A stretch of 64,000 nucleotides of DNA, from NCBI GenBank assembly GCA_045107005.1, contig JBGCFP010000186.1, forward strand, positions 16,258 to 80,257, written 5' to 3'. A model generated the notes under the pieces. The model was given only the letters and a program-made list of their open reading frames with translations. It had not been told where the DNA came from and did not search any database. The translations under genes were made by a program, and so were the position numbers. Shown here piece after piece: positions 35,541 through 44,567 of this stretch. The number at the start of each line of letters is the position of its first letter. Positions within the stretch are counted from its first letter, which is position 1. The stretch is from JBCCMA01 sp045107005 (GTDB lineage: Bacteria; Pseudomonadota; Gammaproteobacteria; Steroidobacterales; JBCCMA01).

Positions 35541-36287
35541 ATGCGTCTGATTTCTACCCTGATTCTGGCAACGGCTTTTTGCCTGCCGGCTTTTGCTGAC
35601 GAAGCGACCGACGAACTCATCAAACAAGCCCTGGACGCCGACATTCGCACGGAGGCTGAAAAAGAACGCGATGCCAATCGCAAACCCGCCGAGACGCTGG
35701 CTTTCTTTGGCTTGACCAAAGACATGAAAGTGCTCGAGCTCCTACCCGGCGGCGGCTGGTACACCAAAGTACTGGCGCCGGTGTTGGCTGACGACGGTGA
35801 ACTGTACGTGGGCGTTGGCTCCGGTCGGGTACGCGATCGACTCCTCGGCGAGCCCGGTTTCGACAAGGTGAAGGAACTGGATCTGGACCCGGGCTTTCGC
35901 AATGACGGCCCGTTCAACACCTACAATCTGAACCCGATCCGCTTTGACGAGAAGGGTTTCGATATGGTGCTGACGTTTCGCAACGTGCATAACCTGACGC
36001 CCGAGGCGAGAGCAATTATTAACAAGGCGTCGTTTGACGCGCTCAAATCCGGTGGGGTGTACGGCGTAGTCGATCATACGGCGCGCCATATGGAACCGAT
36101 GAGCAGCGAAAACCGTCGTCGCCTGGACCCGATCATCGTCATCAAGGAAGCGCTGGCTGCGGGCTTTGTCTTCGAGGACTTTAGTGACGTGCACTATCGC
36201 CCGGATGATGAGTTACGTTATGAAGTGGGCCGCAAATCGGTCACCGGCAACACCGATCGATACACGCTGCGATTTCGCAAGCCTTAG
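35541..36287 (+). CDS. exported class I SAM-dependent methyltransferase-like protein
   Basis: A 248-residue protein with a clear signal peptide (RLISTLILATAFCLPAFADE). The mature part has a Rossmann-type SAM-binding motif, VLELLPGGGWYTKVLAPVL, then GVGSGRVRDR, FDMVLTFRNVHNL and GGVYGVVDHTA, as in the COG4798 predicted methyltransferases. An exported enzyme of this fold is odd because SAM is cytoplasmic, though that group is known to carry signal peptides. The start ATG follows AAGGAAC; an in-frame start at 35505 would bury the signal. Divergent from the octaheme cytochrome. Confidence 0.88.
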   Translation: MRLISTLILATAFCLPAFADEATDELIKQALDADIRTEAEKERDANRKPAETLAFFGLTKDMKVLELLPGGGWYTKVLAPVLADDGELYVGVGSGRVRDRLLGEPGFDKVKELDLDPGFRNDGPFNTYNLNPIRFDEKGFDMVLTFRNVHNLTPEARAIINKASFDALKSGGVYGVVDHTARHMEPMSSENRRRLDPIIVIKEALAAGFVFEDFSDVHYRPDDELRYEVGRKSVTGNTDRYTLRFRKP

Positions 36288-36296
36288 TGCATGGGG

Positions 36297-36320
36297 GCGC
36301 GGCGCCGGACGGCGTCGCGC
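36297..36320. terminator. GC-rich stem-loop between convergent genes
   Basis: GCGCGGCGCC (36297-36306) and GGCGTCGCGC (36311-36320) pair at nine of ten positions with loop GGAC. It fills the gap between the ends of the methyltransferase and histidine kinase genes. No T tract follows, so function is tentative. Confidence 0.4.
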
Positions 36321-38426
36321 TCAGGCGGCAGACTGCTCTTCCGCCAACTGCACTTTTGGCAATGCAACGGTGAACGTGCTGCCTTCGCCGGGCGCTGACT
36401 CGACGGTCAAGGTGCCGCCGTGTTTCTCGATGATTATCTGACGCGCAATCGCGAGACCCTGGCCGGTGCCACGGCCGACTTCCTTCGTCGTGAAGAAGGG
36501 ATTGAAAATCTTCTTCTGCGTCTCTTCATCCATCCCGATGCCGGTGTCAGCGACCGCTATGTACACGTTGTCGTCGTCGGCACTGGTGCTAACGGTAATG
36601 GCGCCGAGCGCCGCCCCAACCCCTGCCACCGTTCGTGCGTCGCTGACGGCGTGGCCCGCGTTCACAATAATGTTCAGAAGCACCTGGTTGATGGCGGAAG
36701 GGACGCACGACACAACGCCGACGTCATCGCTCAAATCAAGCTCCATGGTGGCGTGATATTTCCACTCATTGCGTGCCACGACCGACACCGATTCGATCAT
36801 CCGATTCAGATCGGTCTGCTCAAGCATTTCGGACCCCGGATGGGAGAATTCTTTCATCGCCAGCACGATTCGCGAGATGCTGGAAACGCCCTCACGAGAC
36901 TGCGTAAGCGCACTGGGAAGCTCTTCCAACAGGAACCCCAAATCTGCGGCGTCAGCGAGCGCTGCGACTTCGACACCGTCCACGGCCTCCTCGCGCTCGG
37001 TGCAGCGATCAATGTAATCGAGCAACGGCTGCAGCTGAGTGACGGCCTCGTCAATGAAACTCAAATTATCGCTGACATACTGACTCGGCGTATTAATTTC
37101 GTGGGCGATCCCGGCCGCCAGTTGCCCGATCGCTTCCAATTTCTGCGCGGTAGCGAGCTCATCCTCGATACGGGCTTTTTCGCGCGCCAACGCGTGCTGC
37201 GACGTCAGATCGAAAAAGCTGCACATTGCCCCGGCCGGTTTGCCCTCTTCGTCCATTAGCGGTGCGCCGAAGACGCGGCCCTCAAGACGCTCGCCGTTAC
37301 GCTTGACCATCGTAATTTCCCACGTGATCGATTCGTTGCGCGTGAAATGACGATGCGCCAGCGTGCGCATCTGCGCGCGGTCTTCAATCGCCATAAAATC
37401 AAAACCCTTCTTGCCGAGCACTTCTTCCCGGCTGTAACCGGTGCGTTCCAGCCAGAAGGCGTTGACATCGTTGATGACGCCAACCGCGTCGACGGTATAC
37501 ATCATCACCGGCGTCGTATCGTAAAGCTTGCGGTTGTACTCGCGGCTGGTCACGACCTCGCGACGCGCCGTCTCCAGTTCCGTGACGTCCACGAAGGCTC
37601 CCTCGAGCGTTGGCTCCCGACCTTCGACGCTCACCAGGCGCAGGCTCATGCGGACATCTCGCAGCTGATCGTCCGGGCCCATCAGACTCCAGCTGGCGTT
37701 AATCTGTTCGGTCTCACCCGACCGGGACATGGTTTCGTAAGACGCAACAAACAGCTCGTGATGCCCGAGTGCGTTGAGCGCATCGAGATCGGAAACGCCC
37801 ATATTAGTGAGCAGCGCCTCATTGGCACGCGAATAGTGACCGCTTGACGTACACTGAAACATCGGAATGGGTAGCGTCGCGAACGTATGTTCAATCTTCT
37901 GTTTGCTCTCGGCCAACTCTCTTCCGGTTACGGCATGCTTGGTCTCATCAAGGATGATGCAGTGCGCACCGCGGATGTTTCCTTCCGGTGTCTTTAGCAA
38001 ATTGGCCGACACCGAAGCGTGTAACCGTTCTCCGGCTCGAGTCAGGAAATTCACTTCCAGATTCTTGATAAATCCGTTGGCCATCAGGTCGACGTGCAGG
38101 CCCTCACGGCAGTCTTCGTGTAGAGCTTCCTCGTAATCCGGCGCAATGAATTCACGCGTCGGCCGACCGATCACCTCGCTCGCCTGGTACCCCATCGCCG
38201 TCAGCCACGCCTTGTTGGCCCGGGTAATTACGGCGGTTTGGTCGATGGAGTACATCATGATCGGAGACTCGTGATAGAGCTCCTCCAGCGACGTAACGGC
38301 TTCGGTTAGTAACGGAACGTCGCTCTTGGCATCATCAAGCGCGCGCGAGCGCAACGTTGTCCACAGGACAGCGACCAGCAGAACGATAGACAGACCGACC
38401 AGCGGCATTTCGGGGAGTATTGCCAT
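36321..38426 (-). CDS. PAS-domain sensor histidine kinase
   Basis: A 701-residue membrane-bound kinase. One N-terminal membrane helix (VGLSIVLLVAVLWTTL) is followed by three PAS-like domains, starting near residues 48, 175 and 300; the first and third share SPIMMYSIDQ / TPVMMYTVDA and GYSREEVLG-type signatures. The H box is GIAHEINTPSQYVSDNLSF, with an unusually long insertion before the kinase part, then NQVLLNIIVNAGHA (N), DTGIGMD and GTGQGLAIARQI (G boxes). No response regulator is adjacent, so it is an orphan kinase. It senses an intracellular or membrane-level cue through its PAS domains. Confidence 0.93.
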   Translation of the reverse strand: MAILPEMPLVGLSIVLLVAVLWTTLRSRALDDAKSDVPLLTEAVTSLEELYHESPIMMYSIDQTAVITRANKAWLTAMGYQASEVIGRPTREFIAPDYEEALHEDCREGLHVDLMANGFIKNLEVNFLTRAGERLHASVSANLLKTPEGNIRGAHCIILDETKHAVTGRELAESKQKIEHTFATLPIPMFQCTSSGHYSRANEALLTNMGVSDLDALNALGHHELFVASYETMSRSGETEQINASWSLMGPDDQLRDVRMSLRLVSVEGREPTLEGAFVDVTELETARREVVTSREYNRKLYDTTPVMMYTVDAVGVINDVNAFWLERTGYSREEVLGKKGFDFMAIEDRAQMRTLAHRHFTRNESITWEITMVKRNGERLEGRVFGAPLMDEEGKPAGAMCSFFDLTSQHALAREKARIEDELATAQKLEAIGQLAAGIAHEINTPSQYVSDNLSFIDEAVTQLQPLLDYIDRCTEREEAVDGVEVAALADAADLGFLLEELPSALTQSREGVSSISRIVLAMKEFSHPGSEMLEQTDLNRMIESVSVVARNEWKYHATMELDLSDDVGVVSCVPSAINQVLLNIIVNAGHAVSDARTVAGVGAALGAITVSTSADDDNVYIAVADTGIGMDEETQKKIFNPFFTTKEVGRGTGQGLAIARQIIIEKHGGTLTVESAPGEGSTFTVALPKVQLAEEQSAA

Positions 38427-38486
38427 ACTTTGACATTAGCGGCAGCTGGCAATGGATCTTTAGGACCAAATGGGCCGAGGCAACAG

Positions 38487-39902
38487 CTAGACCAGTTTTC
38501 CAGGATTCATCCGACCATCCGGGTCCAGCGCGAGTTTGATTGCTCGCATGGCGGCCAGCGCCGAGGGCTGCTTGTACTGCGCCAACGCGCCCTTCTTCAG
38601 CAGGCCGATACCGTGCTCGGCGCTGAAAGAGCCGTCCATTTCGACCGCCAAATCGTGCACCGCCGCCGACAACTGTGTCGCGTAGCGAGTCTTGAAAGCC
38701 ACCGGGTCGTCCTCGACGGGCGCCAGCAAATTGTAGTGAAGATTGCCGTCCCCGATGTGCCCGTAGACCGAGTAGCGACAGTCCGCGACCTGTCCAACAC
38801 GCCGCGGTGCTTCGTCCAGATAGTCGGGGATGCGGCTGATCATGACCGACACGTCGTGCTTCACTGACATGCCCGCGTGTTTCTCCGCTTCCGGGATGCT
38901 CTCGCGCAGCTGCCACAGTCGCGCGCGCTGCTGCCCCGAATCGGCGATCGTGCCGTCGAGAATCTCTCCTTGCTCCATCCCGTCCATCAAAATGGCTTCG
39001 ACCACGTCGCGCAACGCCTGATCCGACTGCCCGTTCGACAACTCAATCAGAACGTAGTGTTCGTACGGCTCGTCCAGCGGATCGTAGGTGCCGTCGATGT
39101 GGGTCAGCACCAGCTCCAGCGCGGGTCGCGTGAGGTATTCGAACGACGTGACCGCGTCGCCACTATGGCGACGTGACCGCCCGAGCAACGCGCAGGCAGC
39201 TGCGGCATTCTTGACCGCAAGAAAAGCGGTATGTCGCGCGTTCGGCTTGGGGAACAGTTTGAGCACGGCACCCGTAATAATGCCCAGCGTACCTTCGGCG
39301 CCAATGAACAGATTTTTGAGGTCGTAGCCGGTGTTGTCCTTGCGCAGCCCACTCAAACCGTTGATGACCTCGCCGTCAGGCAGCACCACTTCGATCCCCA
39401 ACACCAGATCGCGAGCGTTGCCGTAGCGTAAGACCGCGAGGCCTCCGGCGTTGGTCGCCAGGTTGCCGCCGATCTGGCAGCTCCCTTCCGAGCCCATGCT
39501 CAGCGGAAACAACAGGTCGTGTCCGTCCGCTTCAGCCTGAGCGCGTGCCAGAACCAGGCCGGCGTCAACGGTCATCGTAAAACCAATCGCATCAAGCTCT
39601 CGCACCTGATTCATCCGGCTGAGCGACAGCAAGATCTCACCGTGTTCGTCATTGGGTGTCGCGCCACCGCAGTAGCCCGTGTTGCCACCTTGCGGGACCA
39701 CCCCTAAACCGGCCTCGTGGCACGCGGCCATCACGGCCGCCACTTCCGCCGTATTTGCGGGTCGCACAATCAGTGCAGCGCGACCGTCGTACAACCGGCG
39801 TTCGTCGGTCAGGTAGGCGGGCCACTGCGACGGATCGTCAACCACGCCTTGCGGCCCGACGATCTGACGAATCCGCGCGAGCGCCTGATCGCGGGTGGAC
39901 AT
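38487..39902 (-). CDS. FAD-linked 2-hydroxyacid dehydrogenase, D-2-hydroxyglutarate/D-lactate type
   Basis: A 471-residue flavoenzyme of the vanillyl-alcohol oxidase fold. VVPQGGNTGYCGGATP (FAD pyrophosphate site), SMGSEGSCQIGGNLATNAGG and DNTGYDLKNLFIGAEGTLGIIT mark the FAD domain; VYGHIGDGNLHYN and SAEHGIGLLKKG mark the C-terminal catalytic domain. The ATG shares a base with the serA stop (TAATG). Beside serA, oxidation of D-2-hydroxyglutarate is the best guess: SerA can reduce 2-oxoglutarate, and removing that product helps drive serine synthesis. D-lactate or another 2-hydroxyacid remains possible. Confidence 0.9.
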   Translation of the reverse strand: MSTRDQALARIRQIVGPQGVVDDPSQWPAYLTDERRLYDGRAALIVRPANTAEVAAVMAACHEAGLGVVPQGGNTGYCGGATPNDEHGEILLSLSRMNQVRELDAIGFTMTVDAGLVLARAQAEADGHDLLFPLSMGSEGSCQIGGNLATNAGGLAVLRYGNARDLVLGIEVVLPDGEVINGLSGLRKDNTGYDLKNLFIGAEGTLGIITGAVLKLFPKPNARHTAFLAVKNAAAACALLGRSRRHSGDAVTSFEYLTRPALELVLTHIDGTYDPLDEPYEHYVLIELSNGQSDQALRDVVEAILMDGMEQGEILDGTIADSGQQRARLWQLRESIPEAEKHAGMSVKHDVSVMISRIPDYLDEAPRRVGQVADCRYSVYGHIGDGNLHYNLLAPVEDDPVAFKTRYATQLSAAVHDLAVEMDGSFSAEHGIGLLKKGALAQYKQPSALAAMRAIKLALDPDGRMNPGKLV

Positions 39903-41131
39903 TAGTGCAGAACGCGGGCGCGAATGGTGCCCGCCACGTTACGCAGATCGTCGACCAGTGCGTTCGCGTCAGCCAGCTCAACGTCCATGACCACGTAACC
40001 CACCTGCGGCGACGTTTGCAGGTACTGGGCAGCAATGTTCACGGCGTGGCTCGAGAAAACCCGGTTGATCTGTTCCATAACGCCGGGAACATTTCGGTGC
40101 ACGTGCAAGATGCGGCGTTTGTCGTAGTGATCAGGGATCGACACCTGCGGAAAATTAACCGCCGCGGTCGTGGAGCCGTTGTCGCTGTACTTGATCATTT
40201 TGGCCGCGACGTCCAGCGCGATGTTTTCCTGGGCTTCGTGGGTGCTCCCGCCAATATGTGGCGTCAAAATGACGTTGTCGAAATTGCGCAGCGGCGACAA
40301 AAACTCGTCGGCGTTGCTCTTGGGTTCACTGGGAAAGACGTCGATTGCTGCGCCCGCAACGTGGCCGGACGCCAGCGCGCTGGCCAGAGCGTCTATGTCG
40401 ACGACGGTTCCACGCGACGCGTTAATCAAAAAGCTGCCCGGACGCATTTTCTCGATTTGGCTGGCGCCGAACATCAATTGCGTCTGCGGCGTTTCCGGCA
40501 CGTGCAGGGAGACGACGTCCACTTCTTCGAGCAACGTGTCCAGATCCGGCAACGCCTGGGCATTGCCTAGCGGCAGCTTGTTGTCGATATCGAAGTAACT
40601 GACCCGTAAGCCCAGGCTTTCAGCGAGCACGCCCAGCTGACTCCCGATGTGGCCGTAGCCAACGATACCCAAATGCTTGCCGCGCGCTTCGAACGAGCCG
40701 GTCGCAGACTTCAGCCATTCGCCGCGATGGGCCGCTGCATTTTTGGCGGGGATACCGCGCATCAGAAAAACGATCTGCGCCAGCACCAGTTCGGCCACAC
40801 TGCGGGTGTTGGAAAAAGGAGCGTTGAACACCGGAATTCCGGCAAGCTCAGCGGCCACGAGATCGACCTGATTGGTACCGATACAAAAACACCCTGCACC
40901 CACCAGTTTGGGCGCAGCGCCGATCACCTCGGCAGTCAAATTCGTGCGCGAGCGCAAGCCCACAAAATGCGCGTCAGCCAGTGCATCGCGCAGCGCGTCG
41001 CCGCTAAGAGCCGTCGGGTAGGCTTTGACGTTGGTGTAGCCGGCCGCGTTCAGCGCTTCGGTGGCCACCGGGTGAATGCCCTCGAGCAAAACGACACGAA
41101 TGCGATCTTTTGGTAGCGAGAGTTTGGTCAT
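39902..41131 (-). CDS. serA: D-3-phosphoglycerate dehydrogenase
   Basis: A 409-residue NAD-dependent enzyme of the short E. coli-like class, starting MTKLSLPKDRIRVVLLEGIH. LGIVGYGHIGSQLG is the NAD-binding loop; NASRGTVVDIDAL (Arg), IDVFPSEP (Glu) and TPHIGGSTHEAQENI (His) hold the catalytic residues. The last 75 residues form an ACT domain (VPGVMEQINRVFSSHAVNIAAQYLQ), where serine inhibits the enzyme. It commits 3-phosphoglycerate to serine. First gene of a coupled pair with the FAD-linked dehydrogenase. Confidence 0.96.
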   Translation of the reverse strand: MTKLSLPKDRIRVVLLEGIHPVATEALNAAGYTNVKAYPTALSGDALRDALADAHFVGLRSRTNLTAEVIGAAPKLVGAGCFCIGTNQVDLVAAELAGIPVFNAPFSNTRSVAELVLAQIVFLMRGIPAKNAAAHRGEWLKSATGSFEARGKHLGIVGYGHIGSQLGVLAESLGLRVSYFDIDNKLPLGNAQALPDLDTLLEEVDVVSLHVPETPQTQLMFGASQIEKMRPGSFLINASRGTVVDIDALASALASGHVAGAAIDVFPSEPKSNADEFLSPLRNFDNVILTPHIGGSTHEAQENIALDVAAKMIKYSDNGSTTAAVNFPQVSIPDHYDKRRILHVHRNVPGVMEQINRVFSSHAVNIAAQYLQTSPQVGYVVMDVELADANALVDDLRNVAGTIRARVLH

Positions 41132-41266
41132 GGTGAGTCCAGGCGTTCAGCTTGGCTGCATTGCACCATCGCACAGCGCCTCACGCAAGGGCGCGCGCGA
41201 AAATCGATCAATGCCGCGGTCAAACCCTCGTGCCTGATTCACTCACCACGGTCCCTGTAAGCCCAG

Positions 41267-42130
41267 TCAGACGATGTTGCGGCCCGGCAAACCGTTCCGG
41301 CGCTTTTTCGGAGTCTCTCGCGGCCACTGGGACGGCGTCGAGAGTAATCGCTTCGCCGCCCGAGATTTTTGCAATACTGCCGGCGCCATACTGGCCTCGG
41401 GCGGTGGTCGACTCACGTCACGCATCAACAGCGTGTCAACCACCCTGTCCGAGGCGCCGTCATAAAAGCCCACGTCATCGTCCCAGTGTTTCGGGTTATA
41501 GAACGTACCAAACAACAAATCCCAGACCATCAGGTCGCCGTAGTTGGATCCGTGCCGACCGCGCTGATGATGGACCGCGTGCAGCTCGGGTCTGGCGATC
41601 AAACTGCCCAACCAGCGAGGTGTGCGCAAATTCGCATGCGAAAACAGCGAGATCAGTCCGGCCAGTACGCCAGTGATCGCGGCGGCTTGAGGGGTCAGAC
41701 CGAACACGACGGTCAGTGCGAAACTGCTGACGAACGTGAACCCGAGCATGTCCAACGGGTGAAAATACAGCGCGCCGTAAATATCGAGCCGCTCCGCACT
41801 GTGGTGCATTTGATGAAACGCGCGCCACAAGAATTCGAAGTGATGCAGCGCGCGATGCCACAGATAGTGAAAAAATTGCATTACCGCATACCCCACCGCG
41901 ATGGACAGGGCGAGCGGCAGTGAAGACGCGTCGAACATCGTGACGTCGGCCATGATGTCCATCCACAGATAAGGCGTGTAGCTCGCCAGTGCCAGGTACA
42001 GCGCGGCAGACGCCACACCACGCAGGCGCCACCAGCGCGCCGCCGGGTAGTCACGTGCCGGCGCCACCGTGTCGACCAGGGCGAACACGACAAAGCCGCC
42101 CGCCAGCATGAAATTATAGATATTGAACAT
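41267..42130 (-). CDS. fatty acid hydroxylase / sterol desaturase family protein
   Basis: A 287-residue integral membrane di-iron enzyme. The histidine clusters HYLWHRALHH, FHQMHHS and HAVHHQRGRHGSNYGD fit the family pattern H-x(3-4)-H, H-x(2-3)-HH, HxxHH, set among about four membrane helices. It would hydroxylate or desaturate a lipid. The C-terminal 45 residues are basic and disordered-looking. It is divergent from the BTAD-hydrolase fusion gene across about 150 bases, so that regulator might control it. Confidence 0.9.
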   Translation of the reverse strand: MFNIYNFMLAGGFVVFALVDTVAPARDYPAARWWRLRGVASAALYLALASYTPYLWMDIMADVTMFDASSLPLALSIAVGYAVMQFFHYLWHRALHHFEFLWRAFHQMHHSAERLDIYGALYFHPLDMLGFTFVSSFALTVVFGLTPQAAAITGVLAGLISLFSHANLRTPRWLGSLIARPELHAVHHQRGRHGSNYGDLMVWDLLFGTFYNPKHWDDDVGFYDGASDRVVDTLLMRDVSRPPPEASMAPAVLQKSRAAKRLLSTPSQWPRETPKKRRNGLPGRNIV

Positions 42131-42277
42131 AACGCTCTCCTTACCCTAGACTCGTGGTCCTGGATCCACCGGGATGATGGTGCTCATCGTCAGTCGAGTG
42201 TTCAGAGCGGCCGTGGAAGCAACCGTTGGTAAGAGCGTGGAAATTTCAGCACACAGCAAGCCGGGGCGGACAGGACG

Positions 42278-43855
42278 ATGAGCGAGTTGCAGATTTTGGT
42301 CTTGGGCGAACTACAAGTCACCCGCGATGGAGACGCCGTCGCATTGCCGGCATCGCGCAAAACGCGCGCGTTGCTGGCCTATCTTGCAATGACGGCGCGC
42401 CCGCATCGGCGCGATCGTCTGTGCGAGCTTCTGTGGGAAATCCCGGACGATCCGCGGGCCGCGCTGCGCTGGTCGCTCAGCAAGCTGCGTTCCGTGGTCA
42501 ACGAGCCCAAGGCACCGCGTATCATTGCCGATCGTGAGCGGGTCGAGCTCGACACGGATGGCATTGCGCTCGATCTGCACACCATCTCAGCGGCCATCGA
42601 GGGCAGCGATCTGACGCTCGAAGATCTGCTGTCGCTCGCCGAGCAACTGGCCGAGCCACTGTTGGCAGGAATCGATCTACCCGGTCAGGAACCGTTTGCT
42701 CGCTGGTTACAGGCCGAGCGCGCCCAAGTCGCCAAACACAGCGCCAGAGTCGCCAGTTTGATTCGCCAACATCCCGATTTACCCGCCTCCGACGCGCTGA
42801 ACTGGGCACAAAGGTGGCTAGAGTGCGATCCGTATAATGCCGATGCCGCGCGTCAAATGGTGGCCGATCACAAACGTTTCGGCCAAGCCAGTGAAGCGAC
42901 ACAGCTGGCGATCGAGCTGACCACTCGCTTCCGCAACGCTGGCGTAACCCTCGACTGGCAATCGTCGTCAGCGGTCACTGCACCGCCCGAAGATGAGGCG
43001 ACCGAGGGACGACGACTTCTGGCTCGTCAACGTATCCAGTTCTGCGCCGCCACGGACGATGTGCGTATTGCCTACGCAACGGTCGGCGAAGGCCCTCCCG
43101 TCATCAAGGCGGCCAATTGGCTCAGTCACCTCGAGCTCGACTGGGATGCGCCAATCTGGAGCCCCTTGTTCCGGCGCCTCGCTCAGCGACACCGCTTGGT
43201 CCGTTACGACGAACGTGGCAACGGCCTGTCAGACTGGGACGTCAAAGACATCAGTTTTGACGCCTTCATGACCGATCTGGAGTCGGTCATCGAGGCCAGC
43301 GGTCTGGAACGGTTCGCGCTTCTGGGCATTTCCCAAGGTGCGTCAGTATCCATTGAATACGCCGTCCGATATCCCGAACGCGTCACCCATCTCGTGCTGT
43401 TCGGTGCTTACGTGGCGGGCTGGCGCATTGACGCCGGCGATGACGTGACCAGTGAGCGCGAAGCCATCATGACGCTGACCAAGACCGGTTGGGGGCGCAA
43501 TGATCCCACCTATCGCCAGATCTTCTCTTCGACCTTCATGCCCAGCGCCACACCCGAAGAAATGAACTGGTTCAACGAATTTCAGCGCCAGACCACGTCG
43601 CCGGAAAACGCATCGCGCTTTTTATCCGCGTTTGGCGACATTGACGTCCGTGACCGTCTGTCCGAAGTCAAAGTGCCAACGCTCGTGCTGCACTCGCGCG
43701 GTGATCGGAGGATTCCGTTTGACGTCGGTCGGGACATCGCCGCGCGCATTCCCAACGCGCAGTTCGTCGGCCTCGAAAGCGACGGTCATTTACTGCTTGG
43801 CCGCGAACAGGCGTCCGATGAATTTGTCCAGGCAGTCCAGGATTTTCTCGCCTGA
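42278..43855 (+). CDS. BTAD/SARP-type regulator fused to an alpha/beta hydrolase
   Basis: A 525-residue fusion. Residues 1-95 form an OmpR-like winged helix (ILVLGELQVTRDGDAVALPASRKTRALLAYLAM, then RDRLCELLWEIPDDPRAALRWSLSKLR). Residues 100-230 are a BTAD-type helical domain with AQRWLECDPYNADAARQMV. From about 255 comes a full alpha/beta hydrolase: DERGNGLSD, the nucleophile elbow LGISQGAS (Ser near 350), HSRGDRRIP (Asp near 474) and SDGHLLL (His near 503). The triad is intact, so it may sense or degrade a small ligand while binding DNA. Divergent from the fatty acid hydroxylase. Confidence 0.9.
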   Translation: MSELQILVLGELQVTRDGDAVALPASRKTRALLAYLAMTARPHRRDRLCELLWEIPDDPRAALRWSLSKLRSVVNEPKAPRIIADRERVELDTDGIALDLHTISAAIEGSDLTLEDLLSLAEQLAEPLLAGIDLPGQEPFARWLQAERAQVAKHSARVASLIRQHPDLPASDALNWAQRWLECDPYNADAARQMVADHKRFGQASEATQLAIELTTRFRNAGVTLDWQSSSAVTAPPEDEATEGRRLLARQRIQFCAATDDVRIAYATVGEGPPVIKAANWLSHLELDWDAPIWSPLFRRLAQRHRLVRYDERGNGLSDWDVKDISFDAFMTDLESVIEASGLERFALLGISQGASVSIEYAVRYPERVTHLVLFGAYVAGWRIDAGDDVTSEREAIMTLTKTGWGRNDPTYRQIFSSTFMPSATPEEMNWFNEFQRQTTSPENASRFLSAFGDIDVRDRLSEVKVPTLVLHSRGDRRIPFDVGRDIAARIPNAQFVGLESDGHLLLGREQASDEFVQAVQDFLA

Positions 43856-43910
43856 CCTCGCGCCATGAATCAGACGTTGGCGGGCAATTTTTGCGCCAGC
43901 CGCCGACGGC

Positions 43911-44354
43911 TCACGGCGCCGCGACGAACGTCTCCAGGAACAGTTTGGCAATCGGTGACTCGTGAACCCGCGCGGCGTACAGTGGATTGGGCCAGTTCAA
44001 CGCGTCGGTATTGCCCAACGCCACCAGCGCCCAGTCATCGTCGGGCGTTTTGAGCAATAGCCCCGCGTAGGCGTCGGGCCACCAGCCCGAATGCCAGACC
44101 AAACGCCGGCCCCTCCAGTTTTGCACGTACCAGCCGTACGCGTACGCCGCTGGCTGACCGTCAGGCTCCAGCGCGGGCGTCCACATTTGTTCGAGCATTT
44201 CGGGCTTTAGAATGCGGCCTTCGTCCAACGCAATCGAGTAGTTGGCCAGATCCACCGCGCTGGCATAGAACTCCTCACTGGATCGTTGACACAGCATAAG
44301 CAGACCTCCGCTCGGACGCGACAGGAAACAACCCGTGAACCCCGAAACCGGCAT
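43911..44354 (-). pseudogene. 5'-truncated beta-lactamase-family serine hydrolase remnant
   Basis: The open frame gives 147 residues. From about residue 28 (FYASAVDLANYSIALDEG, then YGWYVQNWRGRRLVWHSGWWPDAY and LKTPDDDWALVALGNTDA) it matches the C-terminal third of class C beta-lactamase-type serine hydrolases, including the H-S-G motif. The N-terminal two-thirds with the SxxK and YxN motifs are absent; sequence upstream of about 44273 is unrelated and leads into the repeat at 44437-44528. It cannot be an active hydrolase. It may have been cut by a rearrangement at the repeat. Confidence 0.62.
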
Positions 44355-44436
44355 ACAACGGCCGGGATCGACGCCCGCGTGCGATATGAAGTCTACGGCT
44401 TACGTTGTTTGAAGGAACTCTGACGACCGCTGACGT

Positions 44437-44528
44437 GCGATATCGAGGTCAGCGGGCCGCTACGCCGTTTGGGGCAATTCCGCGGACCGCTTGCGCGCGA
44501 TATCGAGGTCAGCGGGCCGCTGACCTCG
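44437..44528. repeat. dispersed repeat: 25-bp direct repeats and a terminal palindrome
   Basis: A 25-bp sequence starting GCGATATCGAGGTCAGCGGG occurs exactly at 44437-44461 and again at 44497-44521. The second copy runs into CGAGGTCAGC, GGGCC, GCTGACCTCG (44504-44528), a palindrome. Between them, CCGTTTGGGG (44465-44474) and ATTCCGCGGACCGCTT (44477-44492) match the 20.6 kb repeat in the same order and spacing. Confidence 0.88.
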
Positions 44529-44567
44529 GCAACAAACCCGCGACTGAAAAAATCAGGAGACCGGCAG

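Noticed and set aside
38487..39902. Glycolate oxidase subunit GlcD
   Set aside because: The fold is shared, but no glcE or glcF genes follow, and coupling to serA points to a hydroxyglutarate-type enzyme.
44437..44521. CRISPR-like array from the 25-bp direct repeats
   Set aside because: Only two copies, a palindromic extension, no cas genes, and the intervening sequence is itself repeated at 20.6 kb.
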